Positions 6,010 to 10,147 of a stretch of 10,147 nt of DNA are shown piece by piece. The DNA is from Methylobacteriaceae bacterium (lineage in GTDB: Bacteria; Pseudomonadota; Alphaproteobacteria; Rhizobiales; Beijerinckiaceae). Positions within the stretch are counted from its first letter, which is position 1, and every line of letters begins with the position of its first letter. The translations under genes and the position numbers were made by a program. A model generated the notes under the pieces. The model was not told where the DNA came from, ran no database searches, and was given only the letters and a program-made list of their open reading frames with translations. The stretch is from the NCBI GenBank assembly GCA_031272615.1, contig JAISTL010000114.1, forward strand, positions 1-10,147. The letters run 5' to 3'.

Positions 6010-7524
6010 ATGGAAACGGTGTATGACCTTTTTATTATTGGCGGCGGCATCAACGGAGTCGGCGTCGCGCGGGACGCTTCCGGACGGGGGTTGTCGGTTT
6101 ACGTCTGCGAACAGGGGGACCTCGCAGGTCAGACCTCGTCCCGCACCACAAAGCTGATTCACGGCGGTTTGCGCTATCTCGAGTATTACGATTTCCGCCT
6201 GGTGCGCGAGGCGCTGATGGAGCGCGAGCGCGTCTACGCGATTGCGCCGCATCTGGTGGAGGAAGTGCGCTTCGTCATTCCGCACATGAAGGGCATGCGC
6301 CCGGTGTGGATGATGTTCTGCGGCATCAAGCTCTATGATTATCTCGATTTCCCGTTCAGAAAGTGGATTCGCAAGTCCAAGGTCATGCGGCTGAAGAACA
6401 GCCCCATCGGCGCGCCTTTGCAGGACAAGCTGTCGATTGCCTATGTCTATTCCGATTGCCGCACCGACGACGCGCGGCTGGTCATCACCAACGCCATCGA
6501 CGCGCGGGAGCGGGGCGCCGAGATTCATCCGCACACCAGGTTCACCGGCGCGCGCCGGCAGAACGGCGAATGGGTCGCCACCGTCGAAAACGCCAAGACC
6601 GGCGAGAAGCAGGAAATCCGCGCCCGCGGCATCATCAACACCGCCGGGCCGTGGGTCAGCCGCGTGCTCAAGGAGCAGCTGCAAATCAAGACCGACAAGG
6701 ATGTGCGCCTGGTTCAGGGCAGCCATATCGTCGTCAGGAAGCGCTATGAGGGCGATCACGCCTATTTCTTCCAGAATCCCGACGGGCGGCTGATTTTCGC
6801 CATCCCCTACCAGGACGAATTCACGCTGATCGGCACCACCGACGTGCCCTATACGGGCGACCCGGCGGCGGTGGAGTGCACCGACGCGGAAATCGACTAT
6901 ATGTGCGAGTGCATGAACACCTATTTCAAGGAGCCGGTGACCCGGGACGATGTGGTGTGGAAGTTCTCGGGCGTCCGTCCGCTCTATGACGACGCCAAGG
7001 CCAACGCCGCCGCCGTGACCCGCGATTATGTGCTCGATCTCGAGTCGAAGCCCGGCGAGCCGATTCTGCTGTCGGTGTTCGGCGGTAAAATCACCACCTT
7101 CCGGCGGCTTGCCGAACATGTGTTCGAGAAGCTGGCGCCGGTGATGCCGGGGCTGAAGCCGTCATGGACCAAGGGGCTGCCGCTGCCCGGCGGCGACATT
7201 CCCAATGTCGATTTTGCGAGTTTTTTGAAAAGAGCCGGAGATCGCTGGCCGTTCCTCTCGCCGTTCACGTTGAAGCGGATGGCGCGGTCTTACGGAACCC
7301 GGATGGCGAAGATCCTCGGGGACGCCAAATCCCTGGACGATCTCGGGCAGAATTTCGGGGCGGATTTGACCCGCGCCGAAGTGGATTATCTTGTCGACCA
7401 GGAATGGGCGCAAACCGCGGAGGATATTCTGTGGCGGCGTTCCAAACTGGGGCTTCACGTCAAGTCCGTGGAAGAAACCACGGCCGCTCTGACAGCTTAT
7501 CTGGCGGAACGGGGCGTGGCCTGA
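6010..7524 (+). CDS. glpD: Aerobic glycerol-3-phosphate dehydrogenase (FAD, quinone-linked)
   Basis: The 504-residue product matches the usual GlpD length. The N-terminus carries the FAD dinucleotide-binding loop IIGGGINGVGVARDASGRG (9-27). SSRTTKLIHGGLRYLEYYDF (43-62) is the flavin-contact signature of the family, and later come DFGIIS-type equivalents such as INTAGPWVSR and FSGVRPLYDD, then a C-terminal helical domain (about 395-500). The enzyme oxidises glycerol-3-phosphate to dihydroxyacetone phosphate at the inner face of the membrane and passes electrons to quinone. GGGGG at 5998-6002 sits seven bases before ATG 6010. It is flanked by its regulator and by the kinase that makes its substrate. 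The assignment is secure. Confidence 0.96.
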   Translation: METVYDLFIIGGGINGVGVARDASGRGLSVYVCEQGDLAGQTSSRTTKLIHGGLRYLEYYDFRLVREALMERERVYAIAPHLVEEVRFVIPHMKGMRPVWMMFCGIKLYDYLDFPFRKWIRKSKVMRLKNSPIGAPLQDKLSIAYVYSDCRTDDARLVITNAIDARERGAEIHPHTRFTGARRQNGEWVATVENAKTGEKQEIRARGIINTAGPWVSRVLKEQLQIKTDKDVRLVQGSHIVVRKRYEGDHAYFFQNPDGRLIFAIPYQDEFTLIGTTDVPYTGDPAAVECTDAEIDYMCECMNTYFKEPVTRDDVVWKFSGVRPLYDDAKANAAAVTRDYVLDLESKPGEPILLSVFGGKITTFRRLAEHVFEKLAPVMPGLKPSWTKGLPLPGGDIPNVDFASFLKRAGDRWPFLSPFTLKRMARSYGTRMAKILGDAKSLDDLGQNFGADLTRAEVDYLVDQEWAQTAEDILWRRSKLGLHVKSVEETTAALTAYLAERGVA

Positions 7525-7574
7525 GACAGGCAACAACAACACGTGGTGTGACAAAAAACCACGGTGACAGCGCT

Positions 7575-7606
7575 CGCGGCGCTTTTGGTGCCGCGAAAGG
7601 TTTTAT
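7575..7606 (+). terminator. Probable terminator of glpD
   Basis: CGCGGCGC (7575-7582) pairs with GGTGCCGCG-type bases up to 7595 (eight pairs, one G-T) around a short T-rich loop, then GGTTTTA follows four bases later. A preceding CGTGGT/ACCACG dyad lies at 7542-7563. The stem is strong but the T-run is short and displaced. Confidence 0.45.
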
Positions 7607-7710
7607 GTGAGTGTTGCCGGCAGCGCTCGACTTTAGTTCAATATACGAACGTCAGCGGGCGTGCTTGTAGAAAGCCACAATATCAAAGTATATCCAAGTG
7701 GCGCCATCAA

Positions 7711-7731
7711 TGCCGCAGCCTATAAGCGGCA
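7711..7731 (+). other. Small hairpin upstream of the glpK operator-like dyad
   Basis: TGCCGC (7711-7716) and GCGGCA (7726-7731) form a perfect six-base dyad with a nine-base loop. It sits six bases before the larger dyad at 7737. Its role is unknown; it may be part of the same regulatory region. Confidence 0.35.
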
Positions 7732-7736
7732 CGTGA

Positions 7737-7763
7737 TGAACACAACCTTTCATGTTGTGTTCA
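7737..7763. promoter_or_regulatory. Operator-like perfect inverted repeat upstream of glpK
   Basis: TGAACACAAC (7737-7746) and GTTGTGTTCA (7754-7763) are exact reverse complements with a seven-base spacer. The centre (7750) lies 36 bases before the predicted start of transcription from the TATAAT box at 7774-7779. No T-run follows, so it is not a terminator. Position and symmetry suggest a binding site for a dimeric regulator, repressor or activator. It does not resemble the CGAA motifs near glpR and glpD. Confidence 0.55.
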
Positions 7764-7773
7764 GCACATGTAG

Positions 7774-7779
7774 TATAAT
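7774..7779 (+). promoter_or_regulatory. -10 box of glpK promoter
   Basis: A perfect TATAAT stands in an AT-rich patch, 134 bases before glpK. No good -35 hexamer lies 16-18 bases upstream; that space is filled by the inverted repeat at 7737-7763. This would fit an activator-dependent promoter or an operator-occluded one. The leader 7525-7912 otherwise holds an exact 8-base tandem duplication (TTGCCGGA twice, 7860-7875) and no gene I can support. Confidence 0.5.
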
Positions 7780-7912
7780 TGCGAAGTCCGGGGGGAGTTA
7801 TCACCAATAATAAGAATAACGCTTGAATAACATCTTCGAACTTCATTCGGGGTGATCCGTTGCCGGATTGCCGGAACGTTATCGACATTGACGTCTTAAG
7901 GGAGTTACGATT

Positions 7913-9400
<1,488 letters not shown>

Positions 9401-9417
9401 GGGCGGGCTTCAGTTTG

Positions 9418-9442
9418 ACGCGGGCGGGGCGACCCGCCGCGT
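9418..9442 (+). terminator. Hairpin shortly after glpK
   Basis: ACGC and GGCGGG (9418-9428, one bulged G) pair with CCCGCC and GCGT (9433-9442) around a GCGA tetraloop. It begins 17 bases after the glpK stop. There is no T-run, so it may be an mRNA-end stabiliser or a partial terminator between glpK and glpF. Confidence 0.4.
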
Positions 9443-9541
9443 TATCCCGTTCTGCCGGGCGTTCTCCTCCGGAAAGGGGAGGTTCGTTCGCAGGGCGCGG
9501 ACGGTTATACCCACAACAGCAATAATAAACGACAATGGGAA

Positions 9542-9569
9542 CCTTCCCCGGAGCGCTTTCCGGGGAAGG
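9542..9569 (+). terminator. Strong 11-bp hairpin between glpK and glpF
   Basis: CCTTCCCCGGA (9542-9552) and TCCGGGGAAGG (9559-9569) are perfect complements with a six-base loop, the most stable hairpin I find in the window. The bases after it are ACTTCGGGGG, so no T-run. It could end glpK transcription with help from Rho, or sit in a shared glpKF message. A second weak stem, ACACGC/GCGTGT (9625-9649), followed by a T-rich run, lies just before glpF. No convincing glpF promoter is seen in this 282-base gap. Confidence 0.5.
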
Positions 9570-9682
9570 ACTTCGGGGGGCCGACATCCGTGGGGTTTCG
9601 GAGACCCGGCCCTGGTTGAAGCCGACACGCCGGATTTTGTGTTGCGTGTTTTCTTTTCATTTTATCTCAACGGAGATATCTC

Positions 9683-10147
9683 ATGAGTTCGATATTTTTC
9701 GGCGAATTGATGGGGACGATGGTCCTCGTTTACCTCGGCGACAGTGTTGTCGCGAACGTTATCCTGAAGAAAACCAAAGGCGAGGGAACAGGCTGGATTG
9801 TGATAACCACCGCGTGGGCATTCGCTGTGCTCCTCGGCATTTTCGCGTCCAACGCCTGCGGCAGCCCCGGCGCGCACATCAACCCGGCGGTGACGCTGGC
9901 CATGGCGCTCATGAACAACACCCCGTGGGAGCAGGTTCCGGTTTTTGTGTCGGCGCAATTCATCGGCGGCTTCATCGGCGCCATTCTGGTGTACCTGCAC
10001 TATATGCCGCACTTCAAGGCCACGGAAGACGGCGCAACCAAACTGGGCGTGTTCTCCACCGGCCCGGCCATCCGTGACTGGACCAACTGGCTGGGCGAAA
10101 TTTTTGGGACCTTCATGCTGGTGTTCAGCATCGTCGGCATCGGCAAG
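9683..10147 (+). CDS. glpF: Glycerol uptake facilitator GlpF (aquaglyceroporin), 3' end outside window
   Basis: The frame is open from ATG 9683 to the window end, giving the first 155 of an expected 240-250 residues. It shows about four membrane helices and the first NPA box, GAHINPAVTLAMAL (N67-A69). Trp45 in helix 2 (TTAWAFAV) matches the tryptophan of the E. coli GlpF filter, favouring glycerol over water alone. The second NPA box and filter arginine lie beyond the edge. GGAG at 9672-9675 is seven bases before ATG. The N-terminus (FFGELMGT, then LGDSVVANVILKKTKG, GWIVIT) and YLHYMPHFKATED are much closer to the GlpF type I know from Firmicutes and Bacteroidetes than to enteric GlpF. It admits glycerol across the inner membrane for GlpK. 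Confidence 0.93.
   Translation, partial: MSSIFFGELMGTMVLVYLGDSVVANVILKKTKGEGTGWIVITTAWAFAVLLGIFASNACGSPGAHINPAVTLAMALMNNTPWEQVPVFVSAQFIGGFIGAILVYLHYMPHFKATEDGATKLGVFSTGPAIRDWTNWLGEIFGTFMLVFSIVGIGK

Noticed and set aside
5947..7119. 390-codon minus-strand open frame opposite glpD
   Set aside because: It is antisense to a certain gene, has histidine/glycine/alanine-rich shadow composition and no recognisable domain.
7756..7768. CRP-like TGTG-N5-CACA site at the glpK promoter
   Set aside because: The spacing and outer bases do not fit the CRP consensus, and it partly overlaps the stronger exact dyad at 7737-7763.
9535..10077. Plus-strand 180-codon frame overlapping glpF
   Set aside because: The frame that starts at 9683 encodes a clear aquaglyceroporin with an NPA box; the other frame is its shadow.

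Overview
The window reads as a piece of an alphaproteobacterial chromosome of fairly high GC. Three things point there: F0 ATP synthase genes in the split order atpI-atpB-atpE-atpF'-atpF (subunit b' present, no atpHAGDC next to them), a DciA/DUF721 gene followed by a periplasmic DsbA-like thioredoxin, and an intergenic repeat inside the atp operon resembling one I recall from Rhizobiales-type genomes. All genes I accept lie on the + strand. I see no mobile element, CRISPR array, tRNA or rRNA, and no undescribed defence or biosynthetic system.

Layout. Bases 1-139 are an inverted copy (137 of 139 bases) of bases 460-598, so the left edge is a fold-back that replaces the true 5' end of the dciA-like gene (115-618). 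A 245-base leader with several dyads precedes dsbA (864-1544), a secreted CSHC thioredoxin-fold oxidoreductase. A well-formed promoter (1654-1682) then leads into the F0 operon: atpI (1754-2158), atpB (2162-2890), atpE (2943-3161), atpF' (3252-3878) and atpF (4026-4508). A GC-rich hairpin follows atpE, and a degenerate palindromic repeat lies between the two b-type genes. A strong hairpin after atpF probably closes the operon.

The right half is a glycerol regulon: glpR (4805-5596, DeoR-family repressor), glpD (6010-7524, respiratory glycerol-3-phosphate dehydrogenase), glpK (7913-9400, glycerol kinase) and glpF (9683 to beyond the right edge, aquaglyceroporin). Together they take up glycerol (GlpF), trap it as glycerol-3-phosphate (GlpK), and oxidise that to dihydroxyacetone phosphate with electrons going to quinone (GlpD); GlpR senses glycerol-3-phosphate. 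The genes are separated by leaders of about 280-410 bases, with candidate promoters before glpR, glpD and glpK and CGAA-type repeats that may be GlpR half-sites. The glpK leader holds a perfect 10-base inverted repeat just upstream of a consensus TATAAT box. GlpF, and to a lesser degree GlpK, look more like Gram-positive homologues than classic proteobacterial ones.

The points most worth checking are the fold-back at the left edge, the glpK promoter dyad, the repeat and hairpin inside the atp operon, and the ancestry and allosteric-site loss of GlpK/GlpF.
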